Positions 53,701 to 64,000 of a stretch of 64,000 nucleotides of DNA are shown here, one piece after another. Location: the NCBI GenBank assembly GCA_000499405.2, contig HG738138.1:4390368-4454367 (forward strand), read 5' to 3'. Within the stretch, counting starts at the first letter, position 1, and every line of letters starts with the position of its first letter. The position numbers were made by a program, and so were the translations under genes. Below the pieces are notes generated by a model that did not search any database, had not been told where the DNA came from, and saw nothing but the letters and a program-made list of their open reading frames with translations. Origin of the DNA: Onchocerca volvulus (lineage: Eukaryota; Nematoda; Chromadorea; Rhabditida; Onchocercidae).

Positions 53701-56700
53701 TAATTTTTTTCTCTGCTTGATCATCTGTTCATTTTCACCGATTGTACCGTCACGTAAGATGCGCTGATATCGAGCCGGTGCCAAAGTTTTTGCTTGTTCG
53801 AACATAATTGAAGTGATTAAATCTGTATTTTCCCTTAAATTCTATGTTTATAGAAAATTTGTTGGAAGTTTCAATTAAAAACTGACCTAATAAAAAACTG
53901 TTTGCAAAAATAAACTTACGCTGGCTTATCATCGGATATTTTATCGTTAAGATGCTCTGTCGATTGCAGACATCTACAAGAAAAGCAATTAAGATATTTA
54001 ACCATAATAAACTGCTCGAAACAGAAATAAATAAAACCGGATACAAACATGCATGCCATATCGACCATTCAAATGCGAAATGAAATGAAAAGAACTTTGA
54101 AACATACAATGTTTCAACTGGTATATCTAAATGATCTCCACTTCTGATAGATAGCATCGGTGCAATAAGAGGTTTCCGACGAATAGAATTTGACGGAAAA
54201 TGTCTGAAAAACCAGACCTTAAAGAAATGCTGATTTCAAATGCACGAAGGTGTCAGAACATAAACGATGAATCTTATTTGATCAGTAAAAAACGTATTCC
54301 AACAAGAGTGAAGAAACTTTTATCTAATGAATACTCCCTTCACACAACTAAAAAAAGAATTCACTTCGTAAGGCTATAAGAGACTCTTAATCACTACCAA
54401 AAATTTCAACATACCGTTCATTTGTTCCCCATTTTTTCTGTCGACCAGTCAAAAGATTCAAACCTATAGCTTCAGCCAGACGTTTCTGAGCTCCAGTCAC
54501 ACTCTATGAAATAAAATATGGCTGATATAAATGAACTGATTTTGAATCCATCCACAGTAAAATACCCATCAATCACAGACATAAAATCCTCAATGACCTA
54601 GATCGTATACCATAACATGAGGAATTGTTGAACGGTGAATGAATTCCTGCTCAATAACATTTTTTTTTATTAAGAAGTAACCGAAAAAAAAAAAAAACTA
54701 CCTTTTTCTTCCGGATGTTCTTCCTTCGCCTGTTTTTTCTTCTAACATTTTTCTTATAAACATTCCTACTTCGATTATGTTTCACATTTTCTTTTCGTTT
54801 ATCCTTTCTTTTTTTCGCTTTTTTCGAATTTTTCTTTATTCTTCTTCGACGATCGTGCCGTTTACGATGCTTTACTTCAGTCATTCCAGCAGGATTATAA
54901 CCTGTATCTGAATCTGTTGCCAAAACCATATCGTCTTGATTGTTCCAATTAGCATCGTCTGCAATCATATGTAACTGAATGATTAGTATACATTTAAAAT
55001 CATGCTAGCCTTGGAGATTTCCATTTCATTAGAATATCAAAAGTGATGGTCGTTAATTATAAGGACTAATTGTGCAAACATATAATTTTAAAATACATGC
55101 TTGTCTAATTAAACTTTCATAAGAGAAAAAATTCTCCTCTGAAGAACAAAAATTTAAAATTTCTAAATATTCGAAAGACTGCTTACAATTCGTTCTTGAA
55201 TCAAATCCTTTAACTTTCTTTGGCCTTTACTACCTAACCTAAATATGGTATGCTCATTAAATGTTTATTCTAGCAAAAAGCAATATGACCTTTTCTGAAA
55301 AATTTTACTTAAATTCAAGAAACACATCGAAGAAAATTTTGCAATATGCTGGAATAAACATTTAATGAGCATGCCACATTTAGGTTTGTTTTTTTTTTTT
55401 TTTCCGAACATTTTCGCAATATCACATATCACTATAGTATTTGTTGAAGAAGATACCTGAAATCACCATACCTTTAGAGGAATCAGTATTAAACGAAAAA
55501 TGCGAGTCGCTTTCCATGCCATTATCGCTCACACTATTCTTAACACTAGTTGAGCTCGATTCGGTTAAGAATTCATCGTTAGAATAAACATCTGTATGTT
55601 CTCTCAACAGAAAGCTTTGATTTATTCTACTCGGTCCTACAACACCGGAAAAATAACACTGATACATGGGCAGTTCTTCAAAAATATCAGCATATATATA
55701 TATGATTATTTGTACTTATTTATTATATATTATATTTTTTTTATTTAGTAACTAATTAATCGTCATTACTTTTCCCTCAATTTTCAGTAAGGATCATCTT
55801 TCCCAATGTAGCAAACATTTTATCAATCTAATCCCTTACCCGGCTCGTCTTCATTCATGATTCTAGATTCTCTGAAATCTGTGAATTGTTGATAACTTGA
55901 TGATGATCGATATCTTCGTCGCATATACCGATTGATGAACACTGATTCTTGGGTGGCCTATAAGGAAAATATTAGAACAAGTACCCATGATACACAAGAT
56001 ATATTACTAATCATTGCTGAACCATAAAAACCAGGAAAATTCTCTTTAAACTTACTCTCATGTCAACACAGAAAGGGCAGAACCATTCTCCTTCCGGTAC
56101 ACTTTCGAGTTTTTCCGGTAAGCAGTAACAGTGGCACCTACAACAATAAATTTTATAGTTGGAAAAACTTCCGTCTTCTGATGTAATGGCATGCAAAATT
56201 CACTGCGCTACTAAACTTGAAAGAAGCAATACAATATTGATGAAAAAAGAAGCGCACGCAGCATTGCAACGAATTGAGCTTCCGTCTATATTTTGTCCAA
56301 CAATTCTATCGCAGAGCAACAACAGATGTTCATTCTCTGATAAGCTGCACACTTGACATCTAGCATATACTACTGTTATGTCCTCTGTTTCTTGAAACAG
56401 ATTAATATGTTCTTCATCAATCTGAAAACTGCATGATAATGAAGTACACAAAGCATCAAAGATTTTTTCTGCAAATTAATACGATACCACAAATCACAAA
56501 TTGAAAAAATTATATTTCTAAGATCACACAAATTACCTCTCTTTGATACTGAACAGCAGTTTTTTCTTTCACAGATATATTATATTCTTTGCCATCCTGG
56601 CTTATGACTACCAATATTTTGGCCGGTCTCTTGCACAGCGGACATTCCGATCGTTTTTAAAAAACAAATTCATTTCTTGTAGAAATACAAACAACATAAT

Positions 56701-57098
56701 TTGTAAAATAATGCAATCTCTAAAGGAGTTTTATGCGTAACTTCAAAATACAATTATAAACACAATATTTCAAGATATATTAGTCAGACTACTCAAGATA
56801 ATTCATGATATGAAGTCAATAAAGCAAACCTTAACCCATGTACTGATGCACAGGTAGCAGAAGATGTGCTTGCATTCCTTAGGTCGTGCTTTAGGCCAAC
56901 TTCCAGGCTAAAACGAACAAGTATATAAATAACTTGAATGAAAAACATTTTGATTACTGTATTTTGGCATCAATGAAGACTACTTGTAGAATGGTTTTAA
57001 GCATAGCATCACTGAAATAACCTATTCGAGACTGCGGTAAGTAAAATAAGAGAACCTACCCCCAAACATATAGAGCAAAATACCGCGTTTCCTTCCAT
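50715..57098 (-). CDS. PHRF1-like RING and PHD finger protein
   Basis: Seventeen exons on the minus strand: 57060-57098, 56830-56907, 56537-56656, 56258-56421, 56056-56137, 55840-55957, 55472-55636, 54702-54958, 54415-54503, 54108-54203, 53920-53973, 53647-53833, 52426-52690, 51872-52195, 51309-51733, 50985-51166 and 50715-50868. The sum is 2799 bases, 932 residues. An N-terminal C3HC4 RING (CSIC, CKHIFCYLC, ECPLC; about 8-52) is followed by a PHD finger (CQVC, LLLLCD, CNAACHCYC, GEWFCPFC; about 105-155), the order known in PHRF1. A lysine/arginine block, KRRPSRWGTP, a Gln-rich LGQQ repeat segment and poly-Pro follow. The C-end (EYKEIMKKGV to VVHRRKK) resembles the RNA polymerase II CTD-interaction end of PHRF1/SCAF proteins. 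PHRF1 is a nuclear E3 ligase and histone reader; the role here is inferred. Exon 3 lacks a normal AG acceptor, and the PHD finger carries an insertion. Confidence 0.85.
55236..55386. repeat. Inverted repeat, 40-base arms, in a PHRF1-like intron
   Basis: Arms 55236-55275 and 55347-55386 match at 37 of 40 positions, with a 71-base spacer. It lies in the intron between exons 7 and 8 of the PHRF1-like gene (intron 54959-55471). Sequence is unrelated to the other hairpins in the window. Confidence 0.85.
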
Positions 57099-60000
57099 TT
57101 CCGCTGTTTCAGCTGATTAGCGCGACAGCAGTACCAAAATGACAAAATGAAGAAAAACAATGCCTTTATTATTTCCAGAACGAATAGGATGAAACGTAAG
57201 GAAGGCCAGGGGAAACCTCCAATCTGATAACACAATAAAACTCATCAGAGAGACCTGACAGGAACCAAAACTATGTTATTCTATTATGACTTAATGAAAA
57301 CAATGCTCATTGTATGTTGAAAACCAAAAAAAGGCTTCTTGTATTGATGCTATTTATAAATAAAATTGACATATTAAGTGATTTGATAGCTTGCATCGTA
57401 TGTCTCTGATATGTATTACATCCATATCCAGCTTGTAGTTGCGCCTGTTTTTAATTTAATTGGTTTTTAAGTTTCTAAAATCCAATTTAATCGACTTTTA
57501 AGTAAAAATAATATAATGGCAAAAATCGTTTGGACACCCATATTTCATCCAACTGAAGTCAGGAAATCCATTCTTTCATACTTTAAATTTTTCTATAACT
57601 TTTTTTTTCTACTTCACACACTTCTGATCTTTTGTCTTTACGAAAGAATTTCAAAAGAGAAGAGAAGTTACTACAAAAACAACTGTTAGACACAACATAC
57701 AAAGTACACCAGTTATTCTATGGTATTCGCTTCATTATTAAGAAAGTGACTTGTCACACAACAGCGTCCTCCCTGCTTCCAAACTTCTGCCCATCTCCGC
57801 CATTCTAACCTGAAATTTCGACCTGAAACTCACTACACTCCCCGACAATCTATCCCACTTACCTGCAAAACACACTCATCACCACCTTGAAGACATCCAA
57901 GTCTGGAGCGATTGTAATAAAACTGAAACGATAACAATGGGTCTTATCAGCGACAAGCATTCACTGCAAGACTCAATTGCTCGTAACGACATAGTTTGAA
58001 GTATTGGTGTATTATGAATTGTGGCAAAAATTACCGGTTTTAGACGATATTTTAGAGATATCTAGTTTAAAATAAACTTTTCCCAAGTTCTTTGTTAGAT
58101 AATTAAAGGTTCATCGAGATAAAATGATTTTGTGGCTGGCAACTTCGTATTGGATAAATCAAAAGATTAATAATTCTGGTTTTCTTATAGGATTATTTAT
58201 TTATTTATTTTTTAAACAAAGAGGTCAAGCGTTTAATTGATCAATTTCTTTCTTTAAACAGAATATGTTGAATTATTATGGTACCAAAACCAAAAATCAT
58301 GTAACCGGGAAAATCACGACATAGACAAAAGCTAGAAATACATCTAGAAACAATAAATATACTTTTCTATATGCGTGAGTTTTTTTCTCTTTACAGAACA
58401 AATAAGAATTTGATAAGCAATAACTCTTGATAACATTTGCACATTTATTTTGATCACTAATTTAAATGTGCCATCAATACTACGGTCTTTGAACTAGTTT
58501 CTGATTAGTTGCTATATTTTTCTACTAAGTGGATCTTCTTCTTTTGACCAAATAATTTCTGACCACAAATTAATGCTTTGAGTTTCTATTTGTATGAATA
58601 AAATTTTGATGTTGAAGACGATACTCATCTTCGCTAAAACTTAAAGATAATTATAATAAATCGTATCAGTCAGACCTCATCATGAGGGAACTATCATCCT
58701 GTACAGTACTGTATTTTTCATTTGACTCATGACTTTATTCATAACTATTTCTTTTATTCTCAAAATATCAGCAAAAAAAGGAAAATATCTTCATCAAACA
58801 CTCAAATACAATATGATGCTCCCTGCATATTATCTTTATCTTGTATTTATAAATAACTTCACTTCTGATAATGGCAAATTTTATCCCTCATGTATCTTAA
58901 ATTTTATGTCAGCTGATTTCAACAAATTAAGTCAAATATTAAATACAGCATCAATTTTAGATTAATACTTTGGCAGAGTCAATGAAAGCAAATAAATCAC
59001 TAATAGAATACAAGAAATTTAGAGAGCATATAAATGTTTTAACAAACATGAGTACAAATGAAGCTGAGTAAAACGGTAAGGCTGAATAGATGCATTCTGT
59101 GAATATTCTGAAGAAAAATTTACAGGTTGAGATCCTGTACATGTGAAGTGCATTCATCTCAAATGCATTAATTTTTATATGCAATGCATTTAAATTATGA
59201 AAGAATTATAATATAACATGAATATATACATCAAGACATTTGGTCGACATAGCAAATAAAAAATATGCAGTAGTACTGCTCCTTGACTGGGCATTCCTAA
59301 ATCCACGAATTCGCAAGCTGAAAGTTTTCCTTTTGGACTAATTTTCACTTTAATCTAATTATGTTGCGTTAAGTAATAGGAAAAAGACAATTTTTGTACA
59401 AATTTGGCTACCTGCTTTCTTGTGGCACACTTAAATCTTAGCCAGCTAACAGCGAGAACCTACAAATTTCGTGGATAATGGAAGATCATTACATGTACTG
59501 GAAAAAATCAAGTCAATTAAACATACGGAAACTTTAATAAAATATACTGGTAGAATATAAAAGCACAAGAAATTTAGCTCTTATTGTACTCGTACATTAG
59601 TTGATCTCATCGTTGGATTTTGACAAATTTCATTTATCAATCCATTGCTTGTTGAGATACAGCTATTGATTTCATCGTTTCGTTGAAATTACGCGATTGC
59701 TTCGTCGATCTTCTTGTATCCAATTAATTGTTGGTTAATGTTGCATACTACCGTGGACTTGGTAACTGGTCGTCCACTGCACCCATAATAGTCGTTAATG
59801 AACGGTAACCACTTCTGCTATTTCCTGATTCTTTTTATGACATTTTCCTCTTCTTCTGATCCAGCCGCCCCACATCACTGTTGTCACAGTTGTTTCTTTT
59901 TGTTCAATTTTGCTTAACAACTCTACTTTGTCCAGACAACTTTTTCCCTTTGATCAAATCGCTTAATGGTTGCAGCCTCTTTGTCCAGCTATTCTCTAAG

Positions 60001-60233
60001 CGTAAACAAATACAAATGATGTAAATTTTGAAGCAACGGATTTTTCTTTTTTTTTTTCCCTATCTATATTATCTACACAGAAAATTTGGTTTTGGTTACG
60101 TCTAGCATTATCTCCCGCAGTTTTGTTGTTGGATAAGAAACTTTAATTAGAATTCATGTTTGCCTTTCGCTAAATCCTTGCCCGTCCTATTGATTAAAAT
60201 CTTCCCAATTTATCAATTAATCCAATGCTTGTA
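57099..60233. other. Intergenic upstream of PHRF1-like gene, downstream of RTK
   Basis: About 3.1 kb. On the minus strand a strong donor (GCAG|GTAAGT) at 57863/57862 and an acceptor ending at 57113, just before the PHRF1-like ATG, suggest a non-coding first exon and a 750-base 5' UTR intron. The segment 57750-57910 is C-rich on the plus strand. The rest is AT-rich; short open frames near 58729-59184 overlap on opposite strands and are not called. Confidence 0.4.
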
Positions 60234-63200
60234 CTACATATATATATTGGAATTTGTTTGCGGTTCTTGCGTTGGAACAGCAATAAATCCATTTCGAGTA
60301 GCTTGCGCCCTAAGATCAAGTTCATTCTCCTCTGCATCACGCCATTCGCTGTACCTATCCATCAGAATTTGGTCCTCTTTCAACATTTTGTCAAGCCGTG
60401 CGCTCAGCTGTAATTTATTAGAAAAGACCGAAATAATTTTAGCATAATAAGTTCAAATAATCAAACTGTTAAAATACATGACTAATCATGCATTTTGAGT
60501 CATTTTACATGACTCATCATTCAAGATGAATATAAATGAGTGTTACAATATATAATGTAATTCTCATCTTTGCTTGCGATTCCAAGCTTGATCTTCAATA
60601 ATAAATACTGGGAAATAATTCACATGTAAATGTTTCTTGTCTTCTAACCTAGTTTATGTACAGTAATGAGAATATGATAAAGAAACGCCCACTACAAAAA
60701 GAACTGTTGTAAAAGAACTGGAAAAAGAAGTTTTGAAGCAGAACTGATTTCGGTAACCCAACGAGAAATACTCCTTCAATTCTATTCTATCATCCATCCC
60801 TCATCAACCAATCTCCCAACAAATATCCCAGTTATTAACACTAAAAAGATCATTATATATTCGGATTTTCGAGTGATATTCTTATCAACTTACCTACTCG
60901 ACTTCAATAAAACCCTCCATCAAAGGTTTTATTCCTTGAATAATTATTGTCTGTAACAGCTAATCAAAAAAGGAAAGTATTTTCACGACACAATTTGTTT
61001 TTAGTTATATTTAAATAATCTTTCTGTTCTAAAATCATTATTGGACTGACGATAATATGAAAACAGTGAGTTCAAGCAACTGAGGATCTGAAATTCAAAA
61101 TATCACAGATTTTTTTTATTTAATTATATTAGCAATAAGGACATGTAATAAACAGAAGAGTCATCAAGTGTAATCAATTCGAAACAGATGTTGAAATGCT
61201 TAAAAAATTACCGGTGGAGAAGCACGTGAAAGATGAGTTTTCATTAAAACTCTGCATTCAGAAAACATAGGTCGGTTACTAGGATCCGAAAGCCAACACT
61301 GTCTCATTAAGTTGTATCTGCAAGTAAAGTTTTTCGTATTTCACTACGAGCATTTTCGGTGGTTATTAATATCTAGTTCTCAGATAAAAGTCCCATTTAA
61401 GTATTTGCACTCACACTGAAAAGTTCGACAAAAGAGAATTTACGAGCGAAAAAATAAGAAACCACAACGGTAAATAAGTGTAACCCTCTTTATCAGAATT
61501 GCAATTGCAACAACCCTAGAAACCAACATGTCATCTGGAGCAAATTTGGGTTGTTCCATGCGATTTCCTTCTTGCAAATAGTTCACAAGATCGTCATTGT
61601 CTACTTGTGGATATGGAACTTTACCAAGAGAAAATATTTCCCATAGCAGTATACCATAGGACCAAACATCGGACTAAAAAATGTTGTGAGCCAATATAAA
61701 TAAGAAAGTTGATTGGTATGATCTAACATCATTAACAAAACATAAAGAAAGCATGAGAAAAACATTACTTGTTCGGTGAAATTGTGGTATAAAATTGATT
61801 CTAATGCCATCCATTTGAGAGGTAACGGTACATTTTGACTGCTTCGTATATGATAAACCGTCGAATCCTTACGTGCTAAACCAAAATCTGCTATGCGTAT
61901 GGCTCGATTCTTTGTTACCAGAATATTTCGAGCAGCAATATCTCGATGAATACACTAGAATATTTTCAAATTTGTCATGTATCATAAATAGATAAGCTTT
62001 TGAATAAAATAGTCAAAGATACCATTTTACTAGATAGATACTCCATTCCATTGGCAACTTGGTATCCGAATGAGATTAAATCACCCGTGGTAATCATTTT
62101 ATCAGCCATCCGTACCTCATCTACTTCAATAGCCCACTGAGGCTTCAGCTCTGCCTATAATATAGTCCGGTAAATAAATTTATAATAAGATGTTCCGAAT
62201 AACGAAGAAAATGTAAATTACGGATGTTACCTGTTACAAACAAAGATATATAAATGTTCTCATATTCTACTGCTAGTTTTATCTAAATTGGTAAATAACT
62301 GATTATTCCCTAAACATTTTCACAGAAAGGCATTTTTAATAAGAGCAGAGAAACCAAGTATATTTGGGATTCATGTTGCGCGTTCCGCGTTGGTGTCAAG
62401 TATCCATCGCTGCTCAACGGCTCTCTATTTACTTCAACTTCATTCAGAAAACCTGCACTATTTTTTGACAAATAATCTTTCAAATTGTCATTTTCGCAAT
62501 ATTCCATGATCACGTAGAGCTGCCCACTGTAATACACAACTGTTTAGCTTATTATCCAGTCAATCCTTTGTTGAAATACAGAAACAAGAATAATATTATA
62601 AAATGGACTGACCGCTTGAAAATATTTAATATTACCTGGACATTTGTTTCGTCACTGCGCCGATCAAGCATAGAACATTTGGATGAATACCAATAGCAAT
62701 CATTATTTTTAACTCATCAGCAAGTGCCTTTTGATGATGTAAGTTACGTCCATCCCGTGGAGCTTTTATGGCCACTTTCAACACATCTGATACAGCTAAT
62801 GAGTCGCTCACTCGAGGTTTTTTCAGTTCACCCAAATAAACTTGTCCAAAATGTCCTCCTCCAAGTAACTACAATATGTAATGTATTATTTATGATAATT
62901 ATTACTGGAGACAGAACTGGAATTAAATAATTTTCATGAACCAAAAACACGGCCATATTTAGCCAAATTCCCTTAAACATAAGATTTTTGGTTATAAAGA
63001 ACAGCGAAGACAGAGAAAAACTGATTCATAAAACGTGTTACGAGAGCCTTTTATTGTCGTCAAAAGGCATAAAATGATAATAAAAATTCTATCTCATGAT
63101 AATATCGACAAATTTGTAGTGGAAACCCAAGCAATTTTGATCAAATATTTCTATTGATTATTTTTTAGATCCTTAGATCTTTCTAAAAATTTTTCTATCG

Positions 63201-63918
63201 AATTTCCAACACTGTACATAGCTACCAAATAAAACTAGAGAAGATATAAAAACCTGTTTAAAAGAAAGCTTATCCTTGCTAATTTCATATCTGCGGTCAT
63301 AGGGTAACTGTTCAACGCGCTCATGCAGCGGCTGCTTGAGATCAATTGATCCAGTAAGATATTCTCCATTCGACTCGCTCATCAATTGATTGTAGAGTGC
63401 ACGCAGTTGTTCCTTTTGTCGCTTACTTTTGCGATATTGTTTCAACAGGAAAACAAGTGCCAGAAGGAGCAAGAACAGCACACTAACTGTTACAAAACCA
63501 AGAGTCCACCAATATTTTGATGATCGAATATATGCGGGCTCATCGGTTAACTATAATAGTTATCAATATATACTTATCATTGAGCGTTTTTCGCAACTAG
63601 TTGATTGGATTTCAATGCACAGTTCAAAAATATTTCCATCAAACTTGCCTCAAGCCGAATAGAAACTTGTTGTGAACCAGCGCGATTTTTTGCAACGCAT
63701 GTATAAATCGCTTTATCTTCGACAATAACTCGAGGAAAATCAATTTTCTTTGTCAAACTACCGTAGCCATTATATTCGATGCCATTTTTAAGCCATCTGT
63801 AAAGTGGTTCTGGTTCTCCTTCAATAGGACATGCAAGTTCTGTCCTTTCTCCATATTTTGCCAGATGCTCATATTCTTCATTTGCTTCAATGATATATGG
63901 AGCAACTACTCTGTTTAC
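60234..63918 (-). CDS. VER/VEGFR-like receptor tyrosine kinase, 5' partial
   Basis: Minus-strand exons: 63649-63918, 63254-63550, 62636-62868, 62355-62526, 62023-62154, 61769-61954, 61528-61673, 61212-61317 and 60234-60407, with an optional exon 60894-60950. The nine constitutive exons sum to 1716 bases, 571 residues; the 5' end lies beyond the window. Order: an Ig domain (ACPIEG, YRWLKNG, YTCVAKN; residues about 1-90), a TM segment (SVLFLLLLALVFLL), a Lys/Arg stop-transfer, a juxtamembrane region, then a kinase. The kinase has LLGGGHFGQVYLGE, VAIKAP, VIMEYCENDNLKDYL, a kinase insert, MCIHRDIAARN, IADFGLAR, PLKWMALES, SDVWSYGILLWEIFSLG and CWLSDPSNRP. A split kinase domain with HRDxAARN and Ig extracellular modules places it in the VEGFR/PDGFR/FGFR superfamily; nematode VER proteins fit best, EGL-15 is less likely. 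It would signal at the plasma membrane. The Ig exon appears to end with a GC donor. Confidence 0.85.
60894..60950 (-). other. Putative cassette exon with in-frame stop in the RTK tail
   Basis: Bases 60950 to 60894 (minus) are flanked by a good acceptor (TTACAG) and a strong donor (GTAAGT) right after the TAG at 60896-60894. Entry phase is 0, matching the upstream exon end at 61212. Inclusion would add 18 residues (ending GFIEVE) and stop; skipping joins SRASPP to LSARLDKMLK in frame. Confidence 0.5.
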
Positions 63919-64000
63919 CTAGAAATCAAACTCTAATTTTCTTCTCTCAGAATTTAATGACAAAACTTAAATAAAATTAAAGTTAAATAACCACATATAA

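Noticed and set aside
53750..54157. 135-codon minus-strand frame
   Set aside because: It spans three real exons and their introns of the PHRF1-like gene in mixed frames; exon phases contradict it.
1..64000. tRNA, rRNA, CRISPR or intact transposase
   Set aside because: Reading both strands showed no cloverleaf with B-box-like GGTTCGANTCC, no rRNA-like block, no spaced direct-repeat array and no transposase catalytic motif. This was an eye scan, not a covariance search.

Overview
The window is eukaryotic. It is strongly AT-rich, with many short exons, T-rich acceptors ending in AG, 50-900 base introns and intergenic gaps of 1-7 kb. The gene set (PERK, FAM193-type and PHRF1-type nuclear proteins, a VEGF-receptor-like tyrosine kinase, SLC16 and SLC17 carriers, an LDL-receptor class A protein) and the gene architecture point to a nematode, most likely a parasitic spirurid/filarial worm. 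The genus cannot be fixed from sequence alone. I see no bacterial operon, CRISPR array, intact transposase, rRNA or tRNA.

Layout: (1) 1-1400, plus strand: the 3' end of a gene with tandem LDL-receptor class A repeats. (2) 2852-6779, minus strand: an SLC17-type major facilitator carrier, 7 exons, 536 residues. (3) 10280-16234, minus strand: an SLC16 (monocarboxylate transporter family) gene, 17 exons, 815 residues, with a very long central loop. (4) 23338-31088, plus strand: PERK/pek-1, the ER-stress eIF2-alpha kinase, about 21 exons and about 1020 residues. (5) about 34365-49725, plus strand: a very large FAM193 (IRIZIO) family gene with at least 34 exons and more than 2100 residues; its N-terminus is not resolved. 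(6) 50715-57098, minus strand: a PHRF1-like RING + PHD protein, 17 exons, 932 residues. (7) 60234 to the right edge, minus strand: the Ig, transmembrane, kinase and tail part of a VER/VEGFR-like receptor tyrosine kinase, 5' end outside the window.

Exon joins were derived by hand from splice dinucleotides and reading-frame phase. For genes 2, 3, 6 and 7 the summed exon lengths are exact multiples of three, which supports the models. The genes do not form one pathway. Four membrane genes (LDLa, SLC17, SLC16, RTK), one ER sensor kinase and two zinc-finger nuclear proteins are interspersed as independent transcription units. FAM193 and the PHRF1-like gene converge tail to tail, and SLC16 and PERK diverge across about 7.1 kb.

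The less ordinary features are these: three near-perfect intergenic hairpins (arms of 37-43 bases) plus a fourth inverted repeat inside PERK; two probable GC-AG introns; a cassette exon with an in-frame stop in the receptor kinase tail; an insertion between zinc ligands of the PHD finger; a RING exon without a normal AG acceptor; and a GC-richer block of unknown nature between the FAM193 and PHRF1 genes. I found no clear evidence of a wholly new biological system; these are leads.
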